NCBI GenBank assembly: GCA_905233415.1
Contig: CAJOEX010000001.1
Coordinates: forward strand, 119,989 to 183,988
Reading direction: 5' to 3'
Source of the DNA: Paludibacteraceae bacterium
GTDB lineage: Bacteria; Bacteroidota; Bacteroidia; Bacteroidales; Paludibacteraceae
Length of the DNA: 64,000 nt
The position numbers were made by a program, and so were the translations under genes. Shown here piece by piece: positions 37,198 through 44,464 of the stretch. The notes below the pieces were generated by a model that searched no databases, was not told the DNA's origin, and saw only the letters and a program-made list of their open reading frames with translations. How positions within the stretch are numbered: position 1 is the first letter of the stretch; the number at the start of each line of letters is the position of its first letter.

Positions 37198-37242
37198 CAG
37201 CGGAAAACAAATTCCATATGTTTAACTAAAAAAACAACAACA

Positions 37243-37944
37243 ATGAAACATGTTTATTTTTTGCTACTATGCGTAGCCGCAATTGCATTTACAGGATGCG
37301 CTCACTCGGTCTATCCGTTAGAGAGCATGTATGCCAACTACAACAACCGGATGAGGAGTCAGGAAGATTTGGCACTCAAAGCCAATGTATGGATTTATTT
37401 CAATGAGAAAGACATCCATGGTGAGTACAACATCATTTCCGCGAACACCTACAATCCATTCACCTTTCTGCCTTTTCACTCCCTCAAAGTGAAAAAGATG
37501 AACAAGAAATTTCTGGAGCAGGCTGTCAAACAGGCAGACAAAGAAGGCGGAAATGCCATTCTTGTTCAATCTGCAGGTTTCTTCTATGTGCTGAATATGA
37601 CGGGCCGAGAAGGTATCGAAACGCCCGCAGCGGATTTCGTCAACCCGATTTTTGACATGAAGAACGCGGATGTCATCGGGAGCAAAGAATTTTTATCGAA
37701 GAAAAAACGCGAGCAGACACGAACGCTCAAAGCATTTACGGATGAGATTGAATCCAATATTGACTACATTCAAGACACCAAGGAACTGGCTGCCGTCCGC
37801 AGTAAACTACAGGTACTGGCTAACTATAACATGAAAGCCAAGAGCCCCAAGAAATCCATTGACAAGTTCGTCCGCAAGATGACGCGCAAAGTCAATCAGA
37901 TTGAAAAGAAACTGGCGAAACAAGCCGCCAAATCGGAGAAGTAG
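37243..37944 (+). CDS. Lipoprotein of unknown function
   Basis: 233 residues. The lipobox ends at Cys19 (FTGC). The mature part has a central conserved-looking segment (QADKEGGNAILVQSAGFFYV) resembling YbjQ/Rcs-like sandwich lipoproteins and a very basic C-terminal helix (KSPKKSIDKFVRKMTRKVNQ). I do not recognise a family. The ATG at 37243 is chosen because the preceding 16 codons lie within the promoter transcript start. Confidence 0.65.
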   Translation: MKHVYFLLLCVAAIAFTGCAHSVYPLESMYANYNNRMRSQEDLALKANVWIYFNEKDIHGEYNIISANTYNPFTFLPFHSLKVKKMNKKFLEQAVKQADKEGGNAILVQSAGFFYVLNMTGREGIETPAADFVNPIFDMKNADVIGSKEFLSKKKREQTRTLKAFTDEIESNIDYIQDTKELAAVRSKLQVLANYNMKAKSPKKSIDKFVRKMTRKVNQIEKKLAKQAAKSEK

Positions 37945-37968
37945 AATCTACAGCGCAAAAGCAGTAAC

Positions 37969-38000
37969 ATGCCGAAGATGTGGGGCAAAGGCATTTTTTT
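37969..38000 (+). terminator. Probable terminator of the lipoprotein gene
   Basis: Short stem ATGCC/GGCAT with a 16-nt loop, followed by seven T. Confidence 0.5.
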
Positions 38001-38039
38001 GTATAAAATGATGACAAACCATATTTTTCTTCACATTTA

Positions 38040-38071
38040 TTTGTACATGTGAGAAAAATATACTACCTTTG
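38040..38071 (+). promoter_or_regulatory. Promoter of a non-coding transcript
   Basis: TTTG (38040-38043), 20-nt spacer, TACCTTTG (38064-38071). No gene starts within the next 470 nt. Confidence 0.75.
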
Positions 38072-38073
38072 CA

Positions 38074-38330
38074 GCGAATTAGCAGTGGCTGATTTGTTCG
38101 CCTCGTGCGGACCGCATATAAATTTACTGACGAGTCAATCTGTGTAAACATAAGTCTGGCAGCTTATCTCATTACGAATATGATTGGCAATAAGTCAGGA
38201 CATACTTCGGTATGTACTGCTTTTGCTTTATTATTCGTGGGTTATGCCAGACACCCGTTTACACATAAAGCAGAAGCAGTATTTTTATGTCTCCGCCTCA
38301 ATGTAAACTGGGCGCTGTGTGAAATACCAC
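38074..38330 (+). ncRNA. Candidate structured non-coding RNA
   Basis: Right after a strong promoter there is about 260 nt with long complementary segments and no convincing ORF. TGTGTAAAC (38141-38149) pairs with GTTTACACA (38257-38265); GTCTGGCA (38154-38161) with TGCCAGAC (38245-38252); ACGAATA (38174-38180) with TATTCGT (38232-38238); and the tip is ACATAC-TTCG-GTATGT (38200-38215), a stable UUCG-type tetraloop. Side hairpins: CTCGT/ACGAG (38102-38134) and GTATTT/AAATAC (38279-38327). It could be a 6S-like or other regulatory RNA; the long interrupted hairpin is compatible with 6S but I cannot confirm it. Confidence 0.5.
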
Positions 38331-38360
38331 CCAAAATGCATACAAAAACAACTATCAATA

Positions 38361-38404
38361 TTAGGTTATTATTAGGTTATTTATAGGTTATTTATAAGTT
38401 ATTA
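38361..38404. repeat. 11-bp tandem repeat array (4 units)
   Basis: Units TTAGGTTATTA, TTAGGTTATTT, ATAGGTTATTT and ATAAGTTATTA in direct succession, just after the candidate RNA. It has the same period and unit count as the array at 18368-18417 but a different sequence. Confidence 0.85.
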
Positions 38405-38543
38405 AGCCGACAGAAAGCCAACAGAACCGCACAAAGACCATAATATATAATATATACACGGAGTCCGCCTCCTGCCGAATAATAAAGTGGAGGCCAAAAG
38501 AAAAACGGAGTTTCGAAAAGCCGATAAGTGAGTAGAGTATAGA
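38405..38543 (+). other. Gap with the first copy of the hairpin leader element
   Basis: Between the 11-bp array and the small lipoprotein gene there is an AT stretch (TATATAATATATAC) and leader copy 1 (38457-38498). A partial copy follows at about 38503-38527. No TAnnTTTG promoter was found. Confidence 0.5.
38457..38498 (+). repeat. Hairpin leader element, copy 1
   Basis: CACGGAGTCCGCCTCC...TGCCGA...AAAGTGGAGGC. The stem GCCTCC/GGAGGC closes a 16-nt loop. Related copies are at 41120, 42227 and 44104. Confidence 0.6.
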
Positions 38544-38912
38544 ATGTCGACCTTGTTTAGTAAACGAGACTGGATACGTCTCGCAATCTTTGGGGTATTG
38601 TCCTTTCCTTTAGTGACAATTGTAATTTCTTGTAGCAACACGTCTAACACATCTAAGCAGAGTAGTATGCAGACAACCACCAATGTATATGATGAAGATA
38701 TTGATAAATTGGAAGCAACAGTAAATGAGATAGTGCGTCTGGAATATCAATATATGGAAACGCACGATGAATCTGTCGCAGAGCGTGGAGAAGCGTTGTG
38801 TGCTCAATTAAGAGACATGTCCTATACTATAGAAAAATATCAAAACGACGGGAAGCTCTCCGTGGAGCAAATGGACAGAATTAATCACATATTGGAAAAA
38901 CTTCCGCAATAA
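38544..38912 (+). CDS. Small lipoprotein, unknown function
   Basis: 122 residues. Hydrophobic N-terminus with Cys30 after VIS, so probably a lipoprotein with a long n-region. The mature part is a Ser/Thr linker then an acidic helical segment (DIDKLEATVNEIVRLEYQYM ... LSVEQMDRINHILEKLPQ), probably coiled coil. First gene after the structured RNA region; low GC. Confidence 0.6.
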   Translation: MSTLFSKRDWIRLAIFGVLSFPLVTIVISCSNTSNTSKQSSMQTTTNVYDEDIDKLEATVNEIVRLEYQYMETHDESVAERGEALCAQLRDMSYTIEKYQNDGKLSVEQMDRINHILEKLPQ

Positions 38913-38944
38913 AAATTATTGTTTCATTAATAAATTTAGCAGTT

Positions 38945-39553
38945 ATGAAAACAAACGAAATTAAGTCATTGATGATGACATTATTCGTTGCATGTATATG
39001 CGCGCTTGTAGCAACATCTTTTAGTTCCTGTCAAACTCCCGAAGAAGGGAAAAGGTTATTGGACAATTATGAGTCTGCTGTTAAAGCTTGTGATTGGGGA
39101 CCAGCATCAGATAAGGCTGTTGAGGCTCATCAAAAGTTGGAAGCTTATGGTATTAGGAGACTTTCACGTGCAGACCGAGAGAGATTCAAAAAATTAGAAG
39201 ATGAATATGTGAAGTGGGTGTGGTCATTTGAAAAATGTAGTTTGAATGTCTTTAAAAAACATTTTAATGGAAGTATGTGGGAGTGCTCAAATGATAGCTA
39301 TTCACAAAGATTTGAGGAAAATAATGGCAAAATTACCATGTATTTGAAGTTACATCTATCTGGTCGAGATGGTTGGAATAAGGAGAGTGATTGTTCATAT
39401 AAAATTTGGGATTTTGATGATGATGGTTTTTGCGTTGAATTAATTGAAGGCTATGACACCCCAAAGGGTTCATTATGGTTCAGTTCAGATGGATATCCTC
39501 AAAAATTTGTGTATTTAGGAATGAATCGTGGAAAACTCTATGCGATAGATTAG
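38945..39553 (+). CDS. Lipoprotein, unknown function
   Basis: 202 residues; lipobox ends at Cys29 (SFSSC). Residues 32-90 are helical (TPEEGKRLLDNYESAVKACD), residues 100-200 beta-rich with many aromatics (YKIWDFDDDGFCVEL, SLWFSSDGYPQKFVYLGM). No family recognised. It begins 32 nt after the previous lipoprotein gene. Confidence 0.6.
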   Translation: MKTNEIKSLMMTLFVACICALVATSFSSCQTPEEGKRLLDNYESAVKACDWGPASDKAVEAHQKLEAYGIRRLSRADRERFKKLEDEYVKWVWSFEKCSLNVFKKHFNGSMWECSNDSYSQRFEENNGKITMYLKLHLSGRDGWNKESDCSYKIWDFDDDGFCVELIEGYDTPKGSLWFSSDGYPQKFVYLGMNRGKLYAID

Positions 39554-39656
39554 AATTTTGCTCGTAAAGATTATAATTTCAACGGGTGTATTTATATTAA
39601 ACATGCAGTCATGGAATTAACCCGGAATCCTAACTGCAATTTAAAAATCAAAAATT

Positions 39657-39995
39657 ATGGAACAAAGTAAAATTGACTGGTTTGTTGCTAACAATGCAGG
39701 CAAACTAAAAGATGACAAAATGGTTTTTGTCAAAGAGAAAATGGCTACATTAAGTGATGACAAATTCGCTTTGATTCAAACAACGTCCTTAATGAGTCCA
39801 GTACTTGTTTGGGTTGTATCATTCTTCTTTGGCTACCTTGGTCTTGATCGTTTCATCATTGGTAGCGTAGGAGCAGGTGTCGCTAAATTACTTACTTTTG
39901 GTGGCTTTGGCATTTGGTGGCTAATTGATTTATTTATCATTGCCGGCAAAACAAAGGAAAGAAACTTCAACAAACTTGCTGTTTTTTTGATGTAA
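39657..39995 (+). CDS. TM2-domain membrane protein
   Basis: 112 residues. An N-terminal cytoplasmic helical part (DWFVANNAGKLKDDKMVFVK) precedes two membrane helices joined by a short loop with the TM2 hallmark GYLGLDRFIIGSVGAGVAKL, then GGFGIWWLIDLF. TM2 proteins are small, widespread and of unclear function. A second TM2 protein is encoded next; the pair sits among small lipoproteins. Confidence 0.82.
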   Translation: MEQSKIDWFVANNAGKLKDDKMVFVKEKMATLSDDKFALIQTTSLMSPVLVWVVSFFFGYLGLDRFIIGSVGAGVAKLLTFGGFGIWWLIDLFIIAGKTKERNFNKLAVFLM

Positions 39996-40004
39996 TTACT
40001 TCAT

Positions 40005-40038
40005 GAGCTACTCGGAGTAAAATCTGAGTAGCTCTTAT
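40005..40038 (+). terminator. Hairpin between the two TM2 genes
   Basis: Perfect 9-bp stem GAGCTACTC/GAGTAGCTC with a 12-nt loop, followed by TTATTTG. It ends about 10 nt before the next ATG and may act as an attenuator. Confidence 0.65.
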
Positions 40039-40047
40039 TTGTAATAT

Positions 40048-40482
40048 ATGGCAGATATTGATTCAATAAATACATATCTGAAAATAAACGAAGATATGTT
40101 TAAACAATCTGATATGAATAACTTGCGGGAGAAGTTATTGAATTGTTCCGCTTCTCAATGGACTTCTGTAAGATTTTTAAATCTCAAGGATCCACGTCCT
40201 TTGTTACTTATATCACTTTTTGTCGGGATTTATGGAGTAGATAGATTTTTGCTTGGTAAAAAAGGTAGCGGCATTCTAAAATTACTGGTGTGTCAATTAG
40301 CTATTATTGCTGGTGTTGTTTCTTTCTTTTTGCTTTTAGGTGATGAAAGTTCTGGATGGGGATTTTTTTGCTTGACACTATTTTTAATAGGCGAAATATG
40401 GTGGATAGTAGATATTTGTCTTGTGCGTTCATGGACGAAGAAATATAACTATGAATTAATTTCACATATTATAAATATATAA
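40048..40482 (+). CDS. Second TM2-domain membrane protein
   Basis: 144 residues. N-terminal soluble helices (1-55), then the TM2 signature GIYGVDRFLLGKKGSGILKL and further hydrophobic segments ending in GEIWWIVDICLV. It has an extra membrane helix compared with the neighbour. Paralogous to the 39657 product. Confidence 0.78.
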   Translation: MADIDSINTYLKINEDMFKQSDMNNLREKLLNCSASQWTSVRFLNLKDPRPLLLISLFVGIYGVDRFLLGKKGSGILKLLVCQLAIIAGVVSFFLLLGDESSGWGFFCLTLFLIGEIWWIVDICLVRSWTKKYNYELISHIINI

Positions 40483-40521
40483 AACCGATGTGGCGATGGG
40501 ATATAACGGCCAAGAAACACA

Positions 40522-40995
40522 ATGAAAAAGGTTCTTTATTTATTTGTAGCAGCAACACTTTCTTTGTTTATGAGTTCTTGTTCAGAACATCATCATTATA
40601 TTGATGCGAAATATCAATATAAAGGAAAAATCAATGATCATACTTATAATATTCAATTGACTCTTGATAAAGAAGGGAAAGCTCATCTTCAAATGATGGA
40701 TAAACCCGTTATCGAAAGATTGGCTGATTATGATTTGTGGGATTTATATAATGATGGTCTAAATGGATATTATGAATATGATAAAGAATGTGATTGTTAT
40801 CATATAGTCCCATATAGTGACTATTGGTATGACGAAACGGCTTTACATTTTGTAACTTCTATTTATATTGGGAACGATGGGTACCTATATTTTTCCACAA
40901 AAAGATTTGTATATCCAGAATACAAGTATAGTAGTGGGTTGCAAGACGCAAAGACTCACACCAATAAAGGCCCACAATATACAAAACTACAATAA
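40522..40995 (+). CDS. Small lipoprotein, unknown function
   Basis: 157 residues; lipobox ends at Cys20 (MSSC). The mature protein is short, rich in Tyr, His and Asp, and probably a beta sandwich (YKGKINDHTYNIQLTLDKEG, IYIGNDGYLYFSTKRFV). No family recognised. Confidence 0.6.
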   Translation: MKKVLYLFVAATLSLFMSSCSEHHHYIDAKYQYKGKINDHTYNIQLTLDKEGKAHLQMMDKPVIERLADYDLWDLYNDGLNGYYEYDKECDCYHIVPYSDYWYDETALHFVTSIYIGNDGYLYFSTKRFVYPEYKYSSGLQDAKTHTNKGPQYTKLQ

Positions 40996-41012
40996 ATTAA
41001 CATACTGTAATT

Positions 41013-41040
41013 ACAAGGGAGGAGAAATCACCTCCCTTGT
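41013..41040 (+). terminator. Strong hairpin after the lipoprotein at 40522
   Basis: Perfect 10-bp stem ACAAGGGAGG/CCTCCCTTGT with an 8-nt loop; no T-run follows, so termination efficiency is uncertain. Confidence 0.6.
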
Positions 41041-41070
41041 ATGATATAATACCAATAATTTTCAAATAAA

Positions 41071-41102
41071 TTTGGTTATAAGAAAAATTAGTTGTATCTT
41101 TG
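41071..41102 (+). promoter_or_regulatory. Promoter of the lipoprotein at 41177
   Basis: TTTG (41071-41074), 20-nt spacer, TATCTTTG (41095-41102). Leader copy 2 lies inside the resulting 5' UTR. Confidence 0.8.
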
Positions 41103-41119
41103 CAATCAGAATAACATCC

Positions 41120-41160
41120 CACGGAGTTTGCCGATAGCCGAATATCAAAGTGGAGGCAAA
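41120..41160 (+). repeat. Hairpin leader element, copy 2
   Basis: CACGGAGTTTGCCGATAGCC...AAAGTGGAGGCAAA. TTTGCC (41127-41132) can pair with GGCAAA (41155-41160). Located in the 5' UTR 17 nt before the ATG. Confidence 0.65.
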
Positions 41161-41176
41161 AATAAAATATAAACTC

Positions 41177-42175
41177 ATGAAAAAGACATTTTTATTTACA
41201 AATTTGATGCTGTTAGCATTGTTTTTAATTGGCTGTACCAAATCTAAACCCACAGATTTGCGCCTACTAGAACTAAACGGAGACGTAAGGACGGTAACAA
41301 CGTCTTTGACAAGAGATGTAAGTTCTACAGGTAAAAAAACGAGACATTCCTGGAGCCTTGAAGGAGAAACATATAATATTGATGTAAATGGTGTCATCAC
41401 ATCAATAAGTGGTTTTTACAATAATATTACCATTTTGCGCGATAAGAAGGGCAATATAATTTCCATTGGCGTTCCTTGTGAAGATGAAGATGGTTGGCAT
41501 GATGGTGGCTATACAAACACATATACATGGGATAAAAACGGACGTCTGATAAGTGTGGTGTTTAAAAATTGTTTAGGCGCGTATCACAATCGGACACTTA
41601 TCTATAATGACTCTATCATAGTAGGAACCGTCGAGCAGAATTGCGACGAAGGAATTGAATGGGATGTGACAAGAACATATAAAGTACTCGTCACAGATGA
41701 TAAGGGAAACTGGACGAAACGTTTAGTAGTTGAAAGTAACAGCGAAAATTCTAATGTGGATTTTTCTTTGGAAGAACGTGCTATCACCTATTATGAAAAT
41801 GATAATAAAGCATCTTCGTCCTCTAGTTCGGAATCGTATAGTTCTTCGTCATACAATTCAAATCAATATGACAATTCAAGTACAAAATGGGAAGAATTTG
41901 CGGGAACAACTTATAGAGCTTCTCAATGGGTAAGTGATAGAATGCAATATTATGCATTCAGTTATAGCCGTTCAGGCAAAGGGAAGTATATTATATTTAA
42001 TAATTATCCCGGAACAAACGTTGTGGAAGACAAAATGGAGTTCTCTATATACAAAGTAGAATCTGATGCGAACTTTTTATATCTTTATAGTTATGAACTC
42101 AATACTCCTGTAAAGATTAAAATCCAAGGAGGCTCCTTATATTCAATGACTGGGGATAGATATGAAATATGGTAA
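41177..42175 (+). CDS. Lipoprotein, unknown function
   Basis: 332 residues from ATG 41177; an upstream ATG falls within the leader element. The lipobox ends at Cys20 (LIGC). Residues 28-200 contain strand-rich segments with YD-like repeats (GNIISIGVPCEDEDGW, YTWDKNGRLISVVF), then a Ser-rich linker (about 219-242) and a C-terminal domain of about 90 residues. No family recognised. Confidence 0.6.
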   Translation: MKKTFLFTNLMLLALFLIGCTKSKPTDLRLLELNGDVRTVTTSLTRDVSSTGKKTRHSWSLEGETYNIDVNGVITSISGFYNNITILRDKKGNIISIGVPCEDEDGWHDGGYTNTYTWDKNGRLISVVFKNCLGAYHNRTLIYNDSIIVGTVEQNCDEGIEWDVTRTYKVLVTDDKGNWTKRLVVESNSENSNVDFSLEERAITYYENDNKASSSSSSESYSSSSYNSNQYDNSSTKWEEFAGTTYRASQWVSDRMQYYAFSYSRSGKGKYIIFNNYPGTNVVEDKMEFSIYKVESDANFLYLYSYELNTPVKIKIQGGSLYSMTGDRYEIW

Positions 42176-42226
42176 TAAAATAGTGAGCATACAACCGTAA
42201 ATTAATCATCCGATTCTATACGGGGC

Positions 42227-42265
42227 CACGGAGTTTGCCGATAGCCGATAGTAAAGTGGAGGCAA
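42227..42265 (+). repeat. Hairpin leader element, copy 3
   Basis: Nearly identical to copy 2 (CACGGAGTTTGCCGATAGCC...AAAGTGGAGGCAA), 18 nt before the next ATG. TTGCC/GGCAA pairing is preserved. Confidence 0.65.
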
Positions 42266-42283
42266 CATTAAATTTTATTATTT

Positions 42284-44089
42284 ATGAAAAAAGTTCTAGT
42301 TATTTTTCTCTTTGTGGTAGCAATTTTTACTATGAGTTGTAGAAACGACTCTCAGTCAAAATGTTTTCAGTATGTCTTTGATGGCGAAAACGCCATAGTT
42401 AGCGGTTTCACTCCTATTCCTGGAATTGACAGTACCAACATTGTCATACCAGAGAGGGTGAAACATGATGGTCATACTTACAAGGTAACCAAAATCGAAG
42501 ATGGAGCTTTTGAAAATTGCAATTATATCACTTCAATGACTCTTCCTGAAACAATTATAAAAATAGGTAATTATGCTTTCCGTGGTTGCAAAGGTCTGAC
42601 GAGTGTGACCATTCCCAACAGCGTCACAAGCATTGGAGATGAGGCTTTCGCTGGTTGCAAAAGTCTGCCTGTAGATAACCATCTTAGATATGCTGACACT
42701 TATTTGGTTGAAGCAGTTAACAGAACATTATCTACATACGCCATCAAAGAAGGAACTATATTTATTGGAAGGAGTGCTTTCGAAAATTGCTCCGGTCTAA
42801 CGAGTATTGAGATTCCCAACAGCGTTACAAGCATTGGAGATAATGCATTTTATAAGTGCTCCGGTCTGACGAGTATTACCATCCCCAATAGCGTCACAAG
42901 CATTGGAGAGCGGGCTTTCCGTGATTGCTCCGGTCTAACGAGTATTACCATTCCCAACAGCGTCACAAACATTGGAAAAGGTGCTTTCTCCCTTTGCTAC
43001 GGTCTGACGAGTATTACCATTCCCAACAGCGTCACATGCATTGGAGAGTTTGCTTTCAATGACTGCGATGGTCTGATGAGTATAACCATTCCTAATAGCG
43101 TCACATGCATTGGAGATTATGCTTTCTTTGGTTGCACCGGTCTGACAAGTGTAACCATCCCCAACAGCGTCACAAACATTGGCAAAGGTGCTTTCTTTAT
43201 GGTTCCAAATATTGTTTATTCAGGGGAGGCAACCGGTTCTCCTTGGGACGCGAGAAGTGTAAATGGTTATGTAGATGTTTTTTTGGTATATAGCGATGAT
43301 ACTAAGAAAAATCTTTTGGCCTGCTCTGCTGCAGCTACTGGAACTATTGAAATCCCCAACAGCGTCACATGCATTGGAGAGTTTGCTTTCAATGACTGCG
43401 ATGGTCTGATGAGTATAACCATTCCTAATAGCGTCACATGCATTGGAAAAGGTGCTTTCTTTGGTTGCACCGGTCTGACGAGTATTACCATCCCCAACAG
43501 CGTCACAAACATTGGAAGCAATGCTTTCGATGGTTGCACCGGTCTGACGAGTATTACCATCCCCAATAGCGTCACATGCATTGGAGATTATGCATTTTAT
43601 AAGTGCTCTGGTCTGACGAGTGTAACCATCCCCAACAGCGTCACAAGCATTGGATATCATGCTTTCGATGGTTGCACCGGTCTGACGAGTGTGACTATTC
43701 CCAACAATGTCACAAGCATCGAAGCTTATGCTTACAATCAGGTTCCAAATATTGTTTATTCAGGGGAGGCAACCGGTTCTCCTTGGGACGCGAGAAGTGT
43801 AAATGGCTATGTGGAGGGCTTCTTGGTGTTTAGCGATGATACTAAGACAAATCTTTTGGTCTGCTTTGCTGCAGCTACTGGAACTATTGAAATCCCTAAT
43901 GGTGTCACAAGCATTGGAAATGGGGCTTTCCGATATTGCATCGGTCTGACGAGTGTGACCATTCCCAACAGCGTCACCAGCATTGGAGGGACGGCTTTCG
44001 ATGGGTGCAAAAATCTAAATATTAAATTACCTAGACGCTTCCAAGGAGAAGTCGATTTAAAGTATTGTAAAAGTGTAATGTATTATTAA
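42284..44089 (+). CDS. BspA-type leucine-rich-repeat lipoprotein
   Basis: 601 residues; lipobox ends at Cys19 (TMSC). Almost the whole mature protein consists of 23-residue LRR_5 units ([20 protein letters not shown] type), interrupted twice by a non-LRR insert ([20 protein letters not shown]). Segments are duplicated at the DNA level: 43201-43260 is identical to 43741-43800 (offset 540 bp), and a second block starting at 43022 recurs at 43355 (offset 333 bp). It lacks the sorting tail of the 19662 protein and is presumably lipid anchored. Confidence 0.85.
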   Translation: MKKVLVIFLFVVAIFTMSCRNDSQSKCFQYVFDGENAIVSGFTPIPGIDSTNIVIPERVKHDGHTYKVTKIEDGAFENCNYITSMTLPETIIKIGNYAFRGCKGLTSVTIPNSVTSIGDEAFAGCKSLPVDNHLRYADTYLVEAVNRTLSTYAIKEGTIFIGRSAFENCSGLTSIEIPNSVTSIGDNAFYKCSGLTSITIPNSVTSIGERAFRDCSGLTSITIPNSVTNIGKGAFSLCYGLTSITIPNSVTCIGEFAFNDCDGLMSITIPNSVTCIGDYAFFGCTGLTSVTIPNSVTNIGKGAFFMVPNIVYSGEATGSPWDARSVNGYVDVFLVYSDDTKKNLLACSAAATGTIEIPNSVTCIGEFAFNDCDGLMSITIPNSVTCIGKGAFFGCTGLTSITIPNSVTNIGSNAFDGCTGLTSITIPNSVTCIGDYAFYKCSGLTSVTIPNSVTSIGYHAFDGCTGLTSVTIPNNVTSIEAYAYNQVPNIVYSGEATGSPWDARSVNGYVEGFLVFSDDTKTNLLVCFAAATGTIEIPNGVTSIGNGAFRYCIGLTSVTIPNSVTSIGGTAFDGCKNLNIKLPRRFQGEVDLKYCKSVMYY

Positions 44090-44103
44090 TCTTAAAAGAT
44101 TAC

Positions 44104-44124
44104 GACGGAGTTTGCCGATAGCCA
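44104..44124 (+). repeat. Hairpin leader element, partial copy 4
   Basis: ACGGAGTTTGCCGATAGCC without the 3' half; it lies after the LRR lipoprotein gene, not before a gene. Confidence 0.55.
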
Positions 44125-44367
44125 TATGAATCAAATCCAAATGTAATAATCGTGCGTAAGCTAAGAAACAATCGTTCCATAAATCCCCTTTCAATCGCGC
44201 GGCACTTTCAACTCTGCCGCGCTGCTTTCTTCTTTGTATTCCATCGGCTATTTGCCGATAATCACACCCCCAATAACCCTATTTGGGCGCAAAACACTTG
44301 TGTATATCATTTTTTTAGGTCTCGCACTCGTAAAAATGCGTATAAACGCAAAAATATCGTCTAAATA
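44125..44367. other. Intergenic stretch before the frameshifted ATPase
   Basis: No gene seen. It holds the hairpin GCGCGGCA/TGCCGCGC (44197-44222), a probable terminator of the LRR lipoprotein gene followed by a T-rich stretch. Confidence 0.5.
44197..44222 (+). terminator. Terminator-like hairpin
   Basis: Perfect 8-bp GC-rich stem with a 10-nt loop, followed by TGCTTTCTTCTTTG. Confidence 0.55.
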
Positions 44368-44398
44368 TTTGTCCAATTCAAAAAAAACACTACCTTTG
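44368..44398 (+). promoter_or_regulatory. Promoter of the ATPase at 44465
   Basis: TTTG (44368-44371), 19-nt spacer, TACCTTTG (44391-44398). The spacer (CCAATTC...CACTACCTTTGCAGCG) closely resembles that of the ATPase gene at 23004. Confidence 0.75.
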
Positions 44399-44464
44399 CA
44401 GCGATTATTATTGAAATAACACACTAAAATATATCTATAGACATTGAAATAACATACCGAATAT

